The notes: a model not told the origin generated them from the sequence alone. Shown: positions 1 to 8,173, counted from the stretch's first letter. The stretch: DNA of 35,253 nt from Gemmataceae bacterium (GCA_020847555.1 JADLBT010000040.1:1-35253); one strand, 5' to 3'. Numbers and translations are program-made.

Positions 1-1630
1 ACGCCCCCTCGATCTCCGCCGTCCCCAGGCGGTGACCGGCCACGTTCAACACGTCGTCCACCCGCCCCGTTATCCAGTAATAGCCGTCCCGGTCCCGATA
101 GCACCCGTCACCCGTGAAATAGCGCCCCGGATAGGCCGACAGGTACGTCTGCACGAAGCGCTCATGGTCGCCGTACACCGTGCGCATCATCCCCGGCCAC
201 GAGGCGTCGAAGCACAGACGGCCAACGACGTCGTTCCCTTCCATCTCACGCCCGTCCTCGTCCACCACGCTCGGCCGCACGCCGAAGAACGGCACCGTCG
301 CCGCCCCCGGCTTGGTCTCGATCGCCCCCGGCAACGGCGTAATCATGTGCCCGCCCGTCTCCGTCTGCCAGTATGTGTCCACCACCGCGCAGCGTTCCTC
401 CCCCACCACCCGGTAATACCACCGCCACGCCTCCGGGTTGATGGGCTCCCCGACCGTCCCCAGCACGCGCAGCGACTTACGACTGTAGCGCCGCACCGGC
501 TCGTCCCCCTCCCGCGCGATTGCCCGGATCGCCGTCGGCGCCGTGTAGAAGATAGAGATGCCCAGCCGGTCCACCATCTCCCAGTACCGTCCCGCGTCTG
601 GATACGTCGGCACCGACTCAAACATCACGCTCGTCGCGCCGTTCCCCAGCGGCCCGTAGACGATGTAGCTGTGCCCCGTTATCCAGCCGACGTCCGCCGC
701 GCAGCAGTACACGTCGTCGTCCCGCAGGTCGAACGCGTAGCGGTGCGTCACCATCGTGTAGAGCAGGTATCCCGCCTGCGTGTGCAGCACCCCCTTCGGC
801 TTCCCCGTCGATCCCGACGTGTACAGGATGAAAAGGGGGTCCTCCGCGTCCATCACTTCCGGCGCGCACTCCGTCGCCTGGCGCGGCACCTCGTCGTGCC
901 ACCACGCGTCGCGCCCCGCCGCCATCGGCACCTCGGCGCCGGTCCGCCGGTACACCAGCGTCCACTCGACGCTGTGCCCCGGCTCCTTCAACGCCTCGTC
1001 CACGTTGTGCTTGAGCGGCACCGCCCGGCCGCCGCGCCGCCCCTCGTCCTGCGTGATGATCGCCCGGCAACCCGAATCGTCGACCCTGTCCCGGATTGAG
1101 CGCGCGCTGAAGCCCCCGAAGATCACCGAATGGATCGCCCCGACACGGGCGCACGCGAGCATCGCCGCCGCCAGCTCAGGCACCATCCCCATGTAGATCG
1201 CCACCCGGTCGCCCTTCCCGATCCCCCGCGCGCGGAGGTAGTTCGCCAAGCGGCAGGTCTCGTCGTTCAGCTCCCGATACGTCACCCGCCGCGTCTCGTT
1301 CGGCTCGTCCCCTTCCCAGATGAGCGCCACCCGCTCCCCCCGCGCCGTCAGGTGGCGGTCCAGGCAATTGACCGCCACGTTCAGCTTCCCCCCGATGAAC
1401 CACGCCACCCTCCCCTCCTGCAGATCCTCCTCGTGCACCTTCCCGAAGGGCGCCATCCACTCCAGGTACCGGTTAGCCATCTCTCCCCAGAATCCGTCTG
1501 GGTCGCTAACACTGCGGTCGTATAGCCGCTGGTACTCCTCCCGCGACGCGACGAGCGCACCTTCCCGGACATGCGCCGGCGGCGCGTACGTCTCACCAAC
1601 AGGCAGACCGATCTCCGTCGTGTCGGGCAT
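1..1630 (-). CDS. acs: Acetyl-CoA synthetase (AMP-forming), 3' end cut by window edge
   Basis: ATP- and CoA-dependent activation of acetate to acetyl-CoA through acetyl-AMP, in the cytoplasm. Reading the minus strand from the ATG at 1630 gives an open frame of about 543 codons to the window edge. It starts [18 protein letters not shown] and carries the N-terminal ACS region ([12 protein letters not shown]), the P-loop-like [11 protein letters not shown] at about residues 268-278, the WQTETGG motif near residue 407 and YFTGDG then [13 protein letters not shown] at about 505-533. ACS proteins are usually near 650 residues, so roughly 100 C-terminal residues are missing here, including the acetylatable catalytic lysine. 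An AAGGAGG Shine-Dalgarno lies about 10 nt before the ATG, and a TAGGAT -10-like hexamer lies at 1689-1694. It is divergent from the response regulator at 1909. Confidence 0.95.
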   Translation of the reverse strand, partial: MPDTTEIGLPVGETYAPPAHVREGALVASREEYQRLYDRSVSDPDGFWGEMANRYLEWMAPFGKVHEEDLQEGRVAWFIGGKLNVAVNCLDRHLTARGERVALIWEGDEPNETRRVTYRELNDETCRLANYLRARGIGKGDRVAIYMGMVPELAAAMLACARVGAIHSVIFGGFSARSIRDRVDDSGCRAIITQDEGRRGGRAVPLKHNVDEALKEPGHSVEWTLVYRRTGAEVPMAAGRDAWWHDEVPRQATECAPEVMDAEDPLFILYTSGSTGKPKGVLHTQAGYLLYTMVTHRYAFDLRDDDVYCCAADVGWITGHSYIVYGPLGNGATSVMFESVPTYPDAGRYWEMVDRLGISIFYTAPTAIRAIAREGDEPVRRYSRKSLRVLGTVGEPINPEAWRWYYRVVGEERCAVVDTYWQTETGGHMITPLPGAIETKPGAATVPFFGVRPSVVDEDGREMEGNDVVGRLCFDASWPGMMRTVYGDHERFVQTYLSAYPGRYFTGDGCYRDRDGYYWITGRVDDVLNVAGHRLGTAEIEGA

Positions 1631-1908
1631 CCCGCGCCAGCCTCCTTTTCCGCCGCGCGCCGCCTCCGCCAGCGCGCCGGTCTCGCTCATCCTACCGCAG
1701 CCGGTCCCGCCTCCGGTCGGGCGGCCTCGAGTTCGCCCCAACCCGCCGACACCCCGCCCGCTGCAACGATATCGCAAGACCAACATCCCATTTGGGTAGC
1801 CCTTGGAGATGCCAGCCCCCCGTAGCATGGCCCGGGCGGCTGGCACACCGGTGATCGACCAACGGGTCTTCGCCGCTGCCCGGCCGTACAACCCCCGCAG
1901 GACATGCC
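1631..1908. promoter_or_regulatory. Divergent intergenic region between acs and response regulator
   Basis: These 278 bp hold no gene that I can support. They contain the Shine-Dalgarno of acs, a minus-strand TAGGAT at 1689-1694, the small palindrome CCCATTTGGG near 1789, and a 7-bp hairpin GCCAGCC (1811-1817) / GGCTGGC (1838-1844) in the leader of the response regulator. I could not assign the hairpin to a known riboswitch class. Confidence 0.4.
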
Positions 1909-2631
1909 ATGCAAGACCCACCGCTCGTCCTGGTCGTCGACGACGAGCCGAGCGTCCTCCGTCTCGTCGAGCTCGAGCTCCGCGTCCAGGGCTTTCGCGT
2001 TGCGGCCACCAGCATTCCCGATCAGGCGCCTGCCCTCGCCCACGACCGCCGCCCCGACGTTGCTGTCCTCGACGTCGTCATGCCCGGCCTCTCCGGCCTC
2101 GAGCTCATGGCCCGCCTCAAAGCCGACCTGGGCATCCCAGTCATCCTCCTCACCGCCAAGACCAGTTCCCACGACAAGGTCCGCGGCCTTGAGCTCGGCG
2201 CCGACGACTATATCGAGAAGCCCTTCGTCCCCGAGGAGCTCGGCGACCGCATCCGCGCCGCCCTGCGCCGGGCAGCCACCGGCCAGGTCGCCGACGTCTT
2301 CTACGACGGCGAGACGGAGGTGGACCTCAAGCGCCGCCTCGTCAGCCGCGGCGGCCACATCGTGCCCCTCTCACGAACCGAGTGGATGCTGCTCCACCAC
2401 CTCGCCTCCCACGCCGGCGCACCTGTCGCCGCCTCCGATCTCCTCACGGCCATCTGGGGCCCCGACTACGCCGACGACATGCCCTTCCTGCGCGCCTGGG
2501 TCGCACGTCTCCTCAACAAGGTCGAAGCCGACCCCGTGGCCCCGCGCGTCATCCGCAACGTCGACGGCGAAGCCTACGTCTTCTCCATCCCGGCGCGCGC
2601 TCCTGCGAGTGCCACCAATTCTGGCCGCTGA
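1909..2631 (+). CDS. OmpR/PhoB-type response regulator
   Basis: A two-component response regulator of 240 residues, a DNA-binding cytoplasmic protein. The receiver domain (about 5-118) has the acidic pair D11/D12, the phospho-acceptor D55 in LDVVMPG, T82 and K104 in EKPF, so phosphorylation looks intact. A winged-helix effector domain of the PhoB/OmpR type follows at about 130-225 ([12 protein letters not shown], then [17 protein letters not shown] and GEAYVF). No sensor kinase lies next to it, so it is an orphan in this window. The ATG at 1909 fits the conserved receiver start; an out-of-frame ATG at 1904 is ignored. It converges on the mutase gene with about 50 bp between the two stops. Confidence 0.93.
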   Translation: MQDPPLVLVVDDEPSVLRLVELELRVQGFRVAATSIPDQAPALAHDRRPDVAVLDVVMPGLSGLELMARLKADLGIPVILLTAKTSSHDKVRGLELGADDYIEKPFVPEELGDRIRAALRRAATGQVADVFYDGETEVDLKRRLVSRGGHIVPLSRTEWMLLHHLASHAGAPVAASDLLTAIWGPDYADDMPFLRAWVARLLNKVEADPVAPRVIRNVDGEAYVFSIPARAPASATNSGR

Positions 2632-2682
2632 GCTCCGAAGGGGACGCGTCGCATCGCACCACGGGGCCAGGGCACGTCCGGC

Positions 2683-4389
2683 TCAGATCACCGTCGGTGG
2701 GTGGTACTCGCCGAACACCTCGCGCATTGCCCCGCAGATCTCCCCGAGCGTCGCGTACGCCCGCACCGCCTCCAGGATCGGCGGCATCAGGTTCCCGCTC
2801 CCCCGGCAGGCCGCCGTCAACGCCGCCAGCGACTCCCGTGCGCGCGTCTCGTCCCGCTCCCGCCGATGATGCTCCAGCCGCTTCAGCTGGTGCTCCACCA
2901 GCCGCCGGTCCACGCTGAAGATCGACGGCCGCTGCTGTCCCCCGTCGCGGTACTCGTTCACGCCCACCACAATCTCGCGCTTCTCGTCCACCCGCCGCTG
3001 GTGTTCCCAGCTCGCCTCCGCGATCTGCGCCTGCACCCACCCCGCCTCGATCGCCGCGATCGCCCCGCCCATCTCCTCGATCTGCCGCATGTATCCCCGC
3101 GCCTGCTCCTCGAGAGCGTTCGTGAGATGCTCGACGTAGTAGCTGCCCGCGATCGGGTCGACCGTGTCACCGGCACCCGTCTCGTGCGCGATGATCTGCT
3201 GCGTCCGCAGCGCGATCCGTTGCGCCTCGTCCGTCGGCAGCGCCAGTGCCTCGTCGAAACAGCTCAGAGCGACGCTTTGCACCCCCCCGATCACCGCCGC
3301 CAGCGTCTGGATCGCGGCCCGCACGACGTTGTTCTCCGGCTGCTGCGCCACCAGCGTGCTCCCGCCCGTCTGCGTGTGCGTCCGCAGCGTCATCGAGCGC
3401 GGGTCCTTGGCGCTGTATTTCTCCTTCAGCAGTCGCGCCCATAGTCGGCGCAGCGCCCGGTACTTCGCGACCTCTTCGAAGAAGTTGTTGTGCGTGTTGA
3501 AGATCCAGCTGATGCGCGGCGCGAACTCGTCGATCGTCAGCCCCTGCGCCAGCGCCGCCTCGATGTAGGCGCAGGCATTCGCAAAGGTGAACCCGATCTC
3601 CTGCGCCGCCGTGCAGCCGGCGTCCCGCATGTGGTAGCCGCTCACGCTGATGGTGTTCCACTGCGGCACGTGCCGCGCGCAATACCCCATCACGTCGGCC
3701 GCCAGCCGCACGCTCGGCCCTGGCGGGAAGATGTACGTCCCCCGTGCCACATACTCTTTGAGCACGTCGTTCTGCACGGTGCCGTTCAGCTTGGCCGGCG
3801 CCACCCCCTGCTTCTCCGCCGCCACCACGTACATTGCCAGCATCACCGCCGCCGGCGCGTTGATCGTCATGCTCGTCGAAACCCTGTCCAGCGGAATCCG
3901 CTCGAACAGCGTCTCCATGTCGTACAGCGAGTCGATCGCCACCCCGACCTGCCCCACCTCCGCGATCGCCATCGGGTCGTCCGAGTCGTACCCGAGCTGG
4001 CTCGGCAGGTCGAACGCCACGGAGAGCCCGGTCTGTCCCTGCGAGAGCAGATAGCGGACCTTCTGGTTCGACTCCTCGGCTGTCCCGAAGCCCGCATACT
4101 GGCGCATCGTCCAGTACCGCCCGCGGTACATCGTCGGCTGCACCCCGCGCGTGAACGGGTATTCCCCCGGGAACCCAAGGTCCCGCTCGTAGTCCAGCTC
4201 CGCCACGTCCAGCGGCGTGTACAGCCGGTTCACGGCCTGGCTGCTCGTCTCGAAGCTCGCCGCTTGCTCCGGCTGGCGCTGGAGCGTCCTCGCCAGCGGC
4301 CCCTCCTCCCAGCCATGCACCGCTCGTGAAAGCGCCGCCAGCGCCTCCGCCGAAAAAAGCGTCGGCTGCCCCACGTTGCTCTCTGACAT
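2683..4389 (-). CDS. Acyl-CoA mutase large subunit (methylmalonyl-CoA mutase type, no B12 domain)
   Basis: The catalytic TIM-barrel half of an adenosylcobalamin-dependent acyl-CoA mutase, 568 residues. The cobalamin-binding domain is absent, so it should work with a separate small subunit that is not in this window. Aligned by eye to Propionibacterium MCM, Y98 (in WTMRQYAGF) matches Tyr89 and R216 (in VARGTYIF) matches Arg207. These are the residues that select methylmalonyl-CoA; isobutyryl- and hydroxyisobutyryl-CoA mutases have other residues here. H253 in SGYHM matches His244. The usual QSLHTNSxDEA loop instead reads QSVALSCFDEA at 371-381, so this is a divergent clade and the substrate is not certain. 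GGAGG stands 7 nt before the ATG. A TACACT hexamer at 4412-4417 may be its own promoter, and the thiolase gene lies 132 bp upstream. Confidence 0.9.
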   Translation of the reverse strand: MSESNVGQPTLFSAEALAALSRAVHGWEEGPLARTLQRQPEQAASFETSSQAVNRLYTPLDVAELDYERDLGFPGEYPFTRGVQPTMYRGRYWTMRQYAGFGTAEESNQKVRYLLSQGQTGLSVAFDLPSQLGYDSDDPMAIAEVGQVGVAIDSLYDMETLFERIPLDRVSTSMTINAPAAVMLAMYVVAAEKQGVAPAKLNGTVQNDVLKEYVARGTYIFPPGPSVRLAADVMGYCARHVPQWNTISVSGYHMRDAGCTAAQEIGFTFANACAYIEAALAQGLTIDEFAPRISWIFNTHNNFFEEVAKYRALRRLWARLLKEKYSAKDPRSMTLRTHTQTGGSTLVAQQPENNVVRAAIQTLAAVIGGVQSVALSCFDEALALPTDEAQRIALRTQQIIAHETGAGDTVDPIAGSYYVEHLTNALEEQARGYMRQIEEMGGAIAAIEAGWVQAQIAEASWEHQRRVDEKREIVVGVNEYRDGGQQRPSIFSVDRRLVEHQLKRLEHHRRERDETRARESLAALTAACRGSGNLMPPILEAVRAYATLGEICGAMREVFGEYHPPTVI

Positions 4390-4521
4390 ATCCGGCCTCC
4401 AGTGTCGGACCAGTGTACAGAACGGCCGCGAGCCCGGTCATGGACGTCTGCGCGTGGTGACACTGCGCACGCCACCGCCATCCGGCTGCCAGCTCGTCTC
4501 CGAGGAACGCGGGCCCGGTGG

Positions 4522-5664
4522 CTACGGCCGCTCGTTCCCCAGAATGATCGTCCCGGCCGCGCCGAACATGCCGCCCACGCCGTGACAAACGCCCACCTTG
4601 GCCCCGGGCACCTGCGCCGGCGCGATCCCTCGCAGCTGCCGCACGCTCTCCTGCAAGGCGTACATCCCGTACATGCCGGAGTGCATGTAGCTCAAGCCGC
4701 CGCCGTTCGTGTTCGTTGGAAGCCGGCCCCCGGGCGCCGTGTTCCGCTCCCAGATAAAGCGCGGCGCCTCGCCTCTCCCGACGAACCCCAGGTCCTCGAG
4801 CCCGTAGATCGGCAGGTGCGCAAACGCGTCATAGATCATCACGTGGTCCACCTCCGCGTGCCCGATCCCCGCCTCGGCGAACGCCGTCTGCCCCGACACC
4901 ACGAACGCCCGCGAGCTCGTCATGTCCGCCATCTGGCTGATCATCGGCGTCTCCACGCTCTCGCCCGTGCCCAGCACATACACCGGTCGCGTCGGAAAGT
5001 TCGCCGCCCGCTCTGCGCTCGTTAGCACCAGCGCCCCGCCGCCGTCTGTCACCAGGCAGCACTCCAGCAGGTGGAACGGATAGGCAATCAGGCGCGAGTT
5101 CAGCACGTCCTCCACCGTTATCGGCTCGCGCATGCTCGCGCGCGGGTTCATGCCCGCCCACTCCCGCTGCACGACCGCCACCATCGCCAGTTCCTCTTCC
5201 GTCATCCCGTACTGCTTCATGTAGCGAACGACGGGGATCGTGAATGTGCTCGGCGGCCCCGCCAGGCCGTAGGGCTGCTCGAACTGCCCGGCCAGGCTCC
5301 CTGGCGCCATCGCGAAGCGCCCTGCCCCGACGCGCGACCGCCCGGACTCGCCGTGCGTGATCAGCACCGTCCGGCACAGCCCCTCGTTGATCGCCGCCGC
5401 CGCGTGCCGCACATGCAACATGAACGAGCAGCCCCCCACCGCCGTCCCGTCCACCCACGTCGGCGTGATCCCCAGGTAATACGCCACGTTCACTGGCGAC
5501 TCCCCCGCCGTCGCCACACCGTCGACGTCGCTCGGCTTCAGCCCGCAATCGGCCAGCGCGTTCAACGCCGCGTCGGCGTGCAACCCCAGCTGCGACAGCC
5601 CGGGGATGAGCCCCATCTCCGTCGTCTCAGCCGCTCCGACAATGGCTACGCTCCCCGGCTTCAC
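4522..5664 (-). CDS. Thiolase-fold protein, SCP2/Ltp2-like, partner of the DUF35 protein
   Basis: A 380-residue thiolase superfamily protein (start VKPGSVAIVGAAETTEMG). The GTG at 5664 is chosen because it overlaps the TGA of the upstream DUF35 gene as GTGA, a 4-nt overlap typical of a translationally coupled pair. A Cys is present at residue 79 in VGGCSF, but the first His motif HDCF is replaced by YDAF (YDAFAHLPIYGLEDLGF), and the GHPxGATG motif is replaced by GGGLSYMHSGMYG. That pattern resembles Ltp2-type acyl-CoA aldolases (retro-aldol C-C cleavage with a DUF35 partner) more than true beta-ketothiolases. Aldolase chemistry is inference; the fold and the pairing are well supported. Confidence 0.88.
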   Translation of the reverse strand: MKPGSVAIVGAAETTEMGLIPGLSQLGLHADAALNALADCGLKPSDVDGVATAGESPVNVAYYLGITPTWVDGTAVGGCSFMLHVRHAAAAINEGLCRTVLITHGESGRSRVGAGRFAMAPGSLAGQFEQPYGLAGPPSTFTIPVVRYMKQYGMTEEELAMVAVVQREWAGMNPRASMREPITVEDVLNSRLIAYPFHLLECCLVTDGGGALVLTSAERAANFPTRPVYVLGTGESVETPMISQMADMTSSRAFVVSGQTAFAEAGIGHAEVDHVMIYDAFAHLPIYGLEDLGFVGRGEAPRFIWERNTAPGGRLPTNTNGGGLSYMHSGMYGMYALQESVRQLRGIAPAQVPGAKVGVCHGVGGMFGAAGTIILGNERP

Positions 5665-6116
5665 CGTGCCGCCCCCGCCGGCCGAAACTTCGGCAGGCTG
5701 ATCTGCTCCGTCGCTGCCTCGAAGGCCACCTCGAGCGGCATGTCGACCATCAGTGCCTCCGCCGTCTGCTCCACCCCCACGACGTTCGTCATCAGCCTCG
5801 GCCCCTCCTCCAGCTCCACCACCGCGATCGAGTAGGGCGCCTCCTCTTCGAAGCCCGGCGCCGGCCGGTAGTTGATCACATAGCTGTGGAGCCGCCCCTT
5901 GCCGCTCGCCGTGAACGCTTCCACTGTCCGCGACGCGCAGCGCGGGCAGAACGGCCGTGGCGGGAAATACACGTGTGCGCACCCGGTACATCGCTGCAAC
6001 CGCAGCTCGCCCCGCCGGGCGCCCTCCCAGTAATCGCGCGTCTCCGGTGTTGGTTCGGGCAGGGGTTTGCGGTACGTCGTCAACAGTTGCCTCGAGCAAT
6101 GAGTCCGGGCCGCCAT
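5661..6116 (-). CDS. DUF35 Zn-ribbon/OB-fold acyl-CoA-associated protein
   Basis: A small acyl-CoA-binding accessory protein of the DUF35 (YgxX/ChsH2 C-terminal) type: an N-terminal helix (PEPTPETRDYWEGARRGEL), a rubredoxin-like zinc ribbon CTGC...CPRC, and an OB fold (GRLHSYVINYRPAPGF, ...YSIAVVELEEG). Such proteins bind thiolase-fold enzymes and hold the acyl-CoA substrate, and it overlaps the thiolase gene downstream by 4 nt. The start is uncertain. ATG 6116 gives 151 residues. A TTG at 6083 has a better Shine-Dalgarno (GAGG, 6 nt spacing) and starts just before the conserved TTYRKPLPEPTPE. An upstream extension to 6194 looks noncoding. Confidence 0.88.
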   Translation of the reverse strand: MAARTHCSRQLLTTYRKPLPEPTPETRDYWEGARRGELRLQRCTGCAHVYFPPRPFCPRCASRTVEAFTASGKGRLHSYVINYRPAPGFEEEAPYSIAVVELEEGPRLMTNVVGVEQTAEALMVDMPLEVAFEAATEQISLPKFRPAGAAR

Positions 6117-6204
6117 GGTTCCGGCTGCTCCCCGAGGTCTACCGGCTGGACCGCCGAGGAGCAAGCGCCCACATCGTTTTGTCGTCGTTTTCACATTCCG
6201 GGGG

Positions 6205-6234
6205 TTGACGCCCTGCCCCTTCGCGCGTTATTGT
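6205..6234 (+). promoter_or_regulatory. Sigma-70-like promoter of the leader ORF unit
   Basis: TTGACG (6205-6210) and TATTGT (6229-6234) are separated by 18 bp. Transcription would begin near 6241, 43 nt before the 18-codon ORF. This is one of the best -35/-10 pairs in the window. Confidence 0.55.
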
Positions 6235-6283
6235 CACTCCTACTTCGCGAGAAGATGCGGCTATTTCCGCTGGAGGCCGAGCA

Positions 6284-6340
6284 ATGGTGCAAACCCGTTC
6301 CCTCCTCACCATCAGTGGTGAGTACATCCTCAGGCCCTAG
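6284..6340 (+). CDS. 18-codon leader ORF in front of an intrinsic terminator
   Basis: ATG at 6284, preceded by TGGAGG (6271-6276) with an ideal 7-nt spacing, opens an ORF that encodes MVQTRSLLTISGEYILRP and stops at TAG 6340. It sits 50 nt downstream of a plausible promoter and 27 nt upstream of a strong intrinsic terminator. The layout is that of a leader peptide controlling attenuation or of a small independent transcript. The peptide is rich in Leu/Ile/Ser but has no run of one amino acid like a classic biosynthetic attenuator. The regulated gene is not clear. Confidence 0.5.
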   Translation: MVQTRSLLTISGEYILRP

Positions 6341-6366
6341 GTTCCGGCTCGGCTGCGCGGTCATCA

Positions 6367-6400
6367 CGCCGCACCGCTGAACGGTGCGGCGTTTTCTTTT
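6367..6400 (+). terminator. Strong Rho-independent terminator/attenuator
   Basis: A perfect 10-bp stem CGCCGCACCG / CGGTGCGGCG (6367-6376 and 6382-6391), a 5-nt loop CTGAA, and a TTTTCTTTT tail (6392-6400). It ends the unit that starts at about 6241, giving a transcript of about 160 nt unless read through. Confidence 0.88.
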
Positions 6401-6567
6401 CCCTGCCGTACCTCCTGTTCCTGGCCCTGTATGAACTATTCGCAGCGGGGATAGTGTCAGCTGTGCGCTGTTCCTTCCCACCTGCCAGTCACGACAGAGA
6501 GTCGTCGTGAGACAGCTAGCTGTGCCCCGAAGGAAACGAAACAACACCAGCCAGCAGGAGTAATGAA
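6401..6567 (+). other. Non-coding leader segment after the terminator
   Basis: No gene seen. The stretch is lower in GC than the coding regions and holds a 7-bp hairpin TCACGAC / GTCGTGA (6489-6495 and 6504-6510), a TAGTGT hexamer at 6452-6457 and, at its 3' end, the AGGAG Shine-Dalgarno (6556-6560) of the next small ORF. Confidence 0.4.
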
Positions 6568-6768
6568 GTGCTGAATCTCGTCCTCACCGACACGCGCCTC
6601 GCACGCCTGATGTCGACTCGCGAACACCGTCTCGCGCGTCGTCGCTGGTTCGAGTACCGCCCCCAACGGTTCGCCCGCGCCGTCGCCGCCGCCCCTGCGT
6701 CCCCCGCAATGAACGGAGCAGCGCCTTGTTCCCCGAATGCACGGGCAGCCTCGGAGACTCCGCCTTGA
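6568..6768 (+). CDS. Small basic ORF, uncertain
   Basis: A 66-residue frame starting at GTG 6568, 7 nt after an AGGAG. The first 40 residues (LVLTDTRLARLMSTREHR..., very Arg-rich with RRRWFEYRPQRF) look like a compact basic helix-forming peptide; the tail is low-complexity Ala/Pro. I recognise no family. It is supported by the Shine-Dalgarno and by its position just downstream of the leader ORF and terminator, and opposed by its short length and the high-GC background in which spurious ORFs are common. Confidence 0.4.
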   Translation: MLNLVLTDTRLARLMSTREHRLARRRWFEYRPQRFARAVAAAPASPAMNGAAPCSPNARAASETPP

Positions 6769-7125
6769 TCGGCCGCCACAGGGTCGTCCTGCCCGGCGAC
6801 CGCAACCTGAGTGGCTTCGCCGCGCCGCCGCCAAGCACAGCACCCTCGAGGCTCTCCGCGCCGAGCGGCGGAGAGCGCGCGTCGACGCCCCGCGCGGCCT
6901 CACCCGCAGCCGGCGTCTCGCCTCCGTCCGCCAGGGCGAGCGCTACAGTCGGCGAGTGGGCGGTCACACCCTCAGGGCCGCCCCTCTCTGTCCCCGCAGG
7001 GCTGACCCCGGCCAAACCTGGCGCCCTCTCACGGGGCGCCAGGACCAACTGGCACCCCGCCCACGAAAGCCTCGCCTCCGATCGAAGCCGCAACCGCCGC
7101 GGTTTGTGATCGTCTATCCCCGTCG
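6769..7125 (+). other. 357-bp gene-free segment with hairpins
   Basis: The frames here lack recognisable protein sequence. The segment contains a perfect 10-bp hairpin CCTGGCGCCC / GGGCGCCAGG (7017-7026 and 7034-7043, loop TCTCACG). This is enclosed by a possible long-range 8-bp helix GTGGGCGG (6956-6963) / CCGCCCAC (7057-7064), with GGTCA (6962-6966) able to pair with TGACC (7003-7007) as an alternative. It could be the structured leader of the metalloregulator region. I could not match it to a known riboswitch consensus. Confidence 0.35.
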
Positions 7126-7131
7126 TAACCT
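7104..7131 (+). promoter_or_regulatory. Possible promoter of the small Cys-rich ORF and dtxR-type gene
   Basis: TTGTGA (7104-7109), 16-bp spacer, TAACCT (7126-7131). Transcription would start near 7138, giving a leader of about 48 nt before ATG 7186. Moderate match only. Confidence 0.35.
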
Positions 7132-7185
7132 CTTGTCCACCCTCCCCCTCCTGCCGACTATCCAGACGAGGTCAGGAGGTCATAC

Positions 7186-7386
7186 ATGCCCGCGATCGAA
7201 TCAAGCTGTCCCTTCCCCCGCGCCAGCCGCGCGAACCATTGCCGCCAGTGCTGCGAGGCGACAGCCGCACTCCCCCCGTGCATCCGCGCCTGGCTTGCCG
7301 GAGCCGCCAGGCAGTCGCCCCGGCGAACGCAGCCGCGTCCGGCGAAGCTCCCGCGCGTCGCACCCGTCTGGCCGAAAGCCGCCTGA
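7186..7386 (+). CDS. Small Cys-rich ORF upstream of the metalloregulator
   Basis: ATG 7186 follows AGGAGGT (7174-7180) at 5-nt spacing, the best Shine-Dalgarno in the whole window, so something is probably translated from here. The 66-residue product begins MPAIESSCPFPRASRANHC and has C8, H18, C19, C22, C23 and C32, a plausible small metal site, before a basic Pro/Arg/Ala-rich tail. No family recognised. It ends 61 nt before the DtxR-type gene, so a metal-linked role is conceivable but unproven. Confidence 0.5.
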   Translation: MPAIESSCPFPRASRANHCRQCCEATAALPPCIRAWLAGAARQSPRRTQPRPAKLPRVAPVWPKAA

Positions 7387-7447
7387 AGCCTCGCCGTCCG
7401 GCTCCGCGCTGGCGGCAGCCGTCCCCGCATGGCAACATCCCGTCGTC

Positions 7448-8119
7448 ATGCCCAAGCAGGTCTCCAACGTCGCCACCGACGACTACCTCACCACCGTCTA
7501 CCGCCTCGACCACGACGAAGGCCAGGACGTCATCGCCGTGCGCCTCGCCGACCGCCTGGGCATCACACCCCCCTCCGTTGCCGGCATGCTCAAGCGCCTG
7601 CAGCGCGACGGTCTCGTCCAGGTCGACAGCCGCAAGATCATTCGTCTCACCGCCGAGGGCGTCCGCCGCGCGGAGCAAATGGTCCGCCGCCACCGCCTCG
7701 CCGAATGCCTCATCACCGACGTCCTGCGCGTTGCCTGGTGGCGCGCCTATGAAGAAGCCCACCTCCTCGAGCACGGCATCTCGGACGTCACCGAGCCCCA
7801 CCTCTACGAAGCCCTCGGGCGGCCCGCCCACAGTCCCTTCGGCTACCCGATCCCCGGCCCCGGCCCCACTCCCAGCCTCTCTATGACAACCCTCGCCGAC
7901 GTCCCCGAAGGAGAGACCGTCGTCGTCGACCGCGTGTTCGAAGAGGACGAGCAGCTCCTCCAGTTCTTCGACGAAGAAGGCATCCGCCCGGGCGAGACCC
8001 TCCGCCTCGAAGCCCTCGCCCCCTACCGCGGCACCGTCACTGCCCGCCTCGGCGACCGTCTCGTCGTCATGGGCACGCAGGTCGCCCGGCGCATCTGGGT
8101 CGTCCCGCCCTCCGCCTAG
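7448..8119 (+). CDS. DtxR/MntR-family metal-dependent transcriptional regulator
   Basis: A 223-residue regulator: N-terminal winged HTH (about 1-68, LADRLGITPPSVAGMLKRLQRDGLV), a metal-binding/dimerisation domain (about 70-140, MVRRHRLAECLITDVL) and a C-terminal FeoA/SH3-like domain (about 150-222). H82 and E86 match the DtxR His79/Glu83. In the second ligand block the sequence is YEEAHLLEH, so the DtxR site-1 His98 is Tyr101 and the site-2 Cys102 is His105, while E108 and H109 are kept. Metal preference may therefore differ from Fe-DtxR. ATG 7448 is chosen because the homologous sequence starts with MPKQVSNVATDDYL; the frame stays open upstream for about 235 codons but that part is not protein-like. 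Confidence 0.92.
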   Translation: MPKQVSNVATDDYLTTVYRLDHDEGQDVIAVRLADRLGITPPSVAGMLKRLQRDGLVQVDSRKIIRLTAEGVRRAEQMVRRHRLAECLITDVLRVAWWRAYEEAHLLEHGISDVTEPHLYEALGRPAHSPFGYPIPGPGPTPSLSMTTLADVPEGETVVVDRVFEEDEQLLQFFDEEGIRPGETLRLEALAPYRGTVTARLGDRLVVMGTQVARRIWVVPPSA

Positions 8120-8159
8120 GCGCCCCCCGCCCCTCCCTCTTTCCCGTTCACCCTCTGCC

Positions 8160-8165
8160 GACAAT
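8160..8165 (+). promoter_or_regulatory. -10-like GACAAT, 8 nt before ATG 8174
   Basis: Lies in the 54-bp gap after the metalloregulator gene, with no Shine-Dalgarno before the ATG. The placement suggests a leaderless transcript for the c-di-GMP regulator. Confidence 0.4.
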
Positions 8166-8173
8166 CAAAGCAC

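Noticed and set aside
1811..1844. Hairpin before the response regulator as a riboswitch
   Set aside because: Only one 7-bp stem with a 20-nt loop and no match to a known class.
6568..6768. Confident gene call for the small basic ORF
   Set aside because: Kept only as low confidence: the Shine-Dalgarno is good, but the second half is low-complexity and no family is recognised.
6737..7447. Long open frame upstream of the DtxR-type gene, in the same frame (about 236 codons)
   Set aside because: Composition is Arg/Pro/Ala-rich without domain-like pattern, it runs across hairpins and a good Shine-Dalgarno of another frame, and the family starts at ATG 7448. It is a high-GC artefact.
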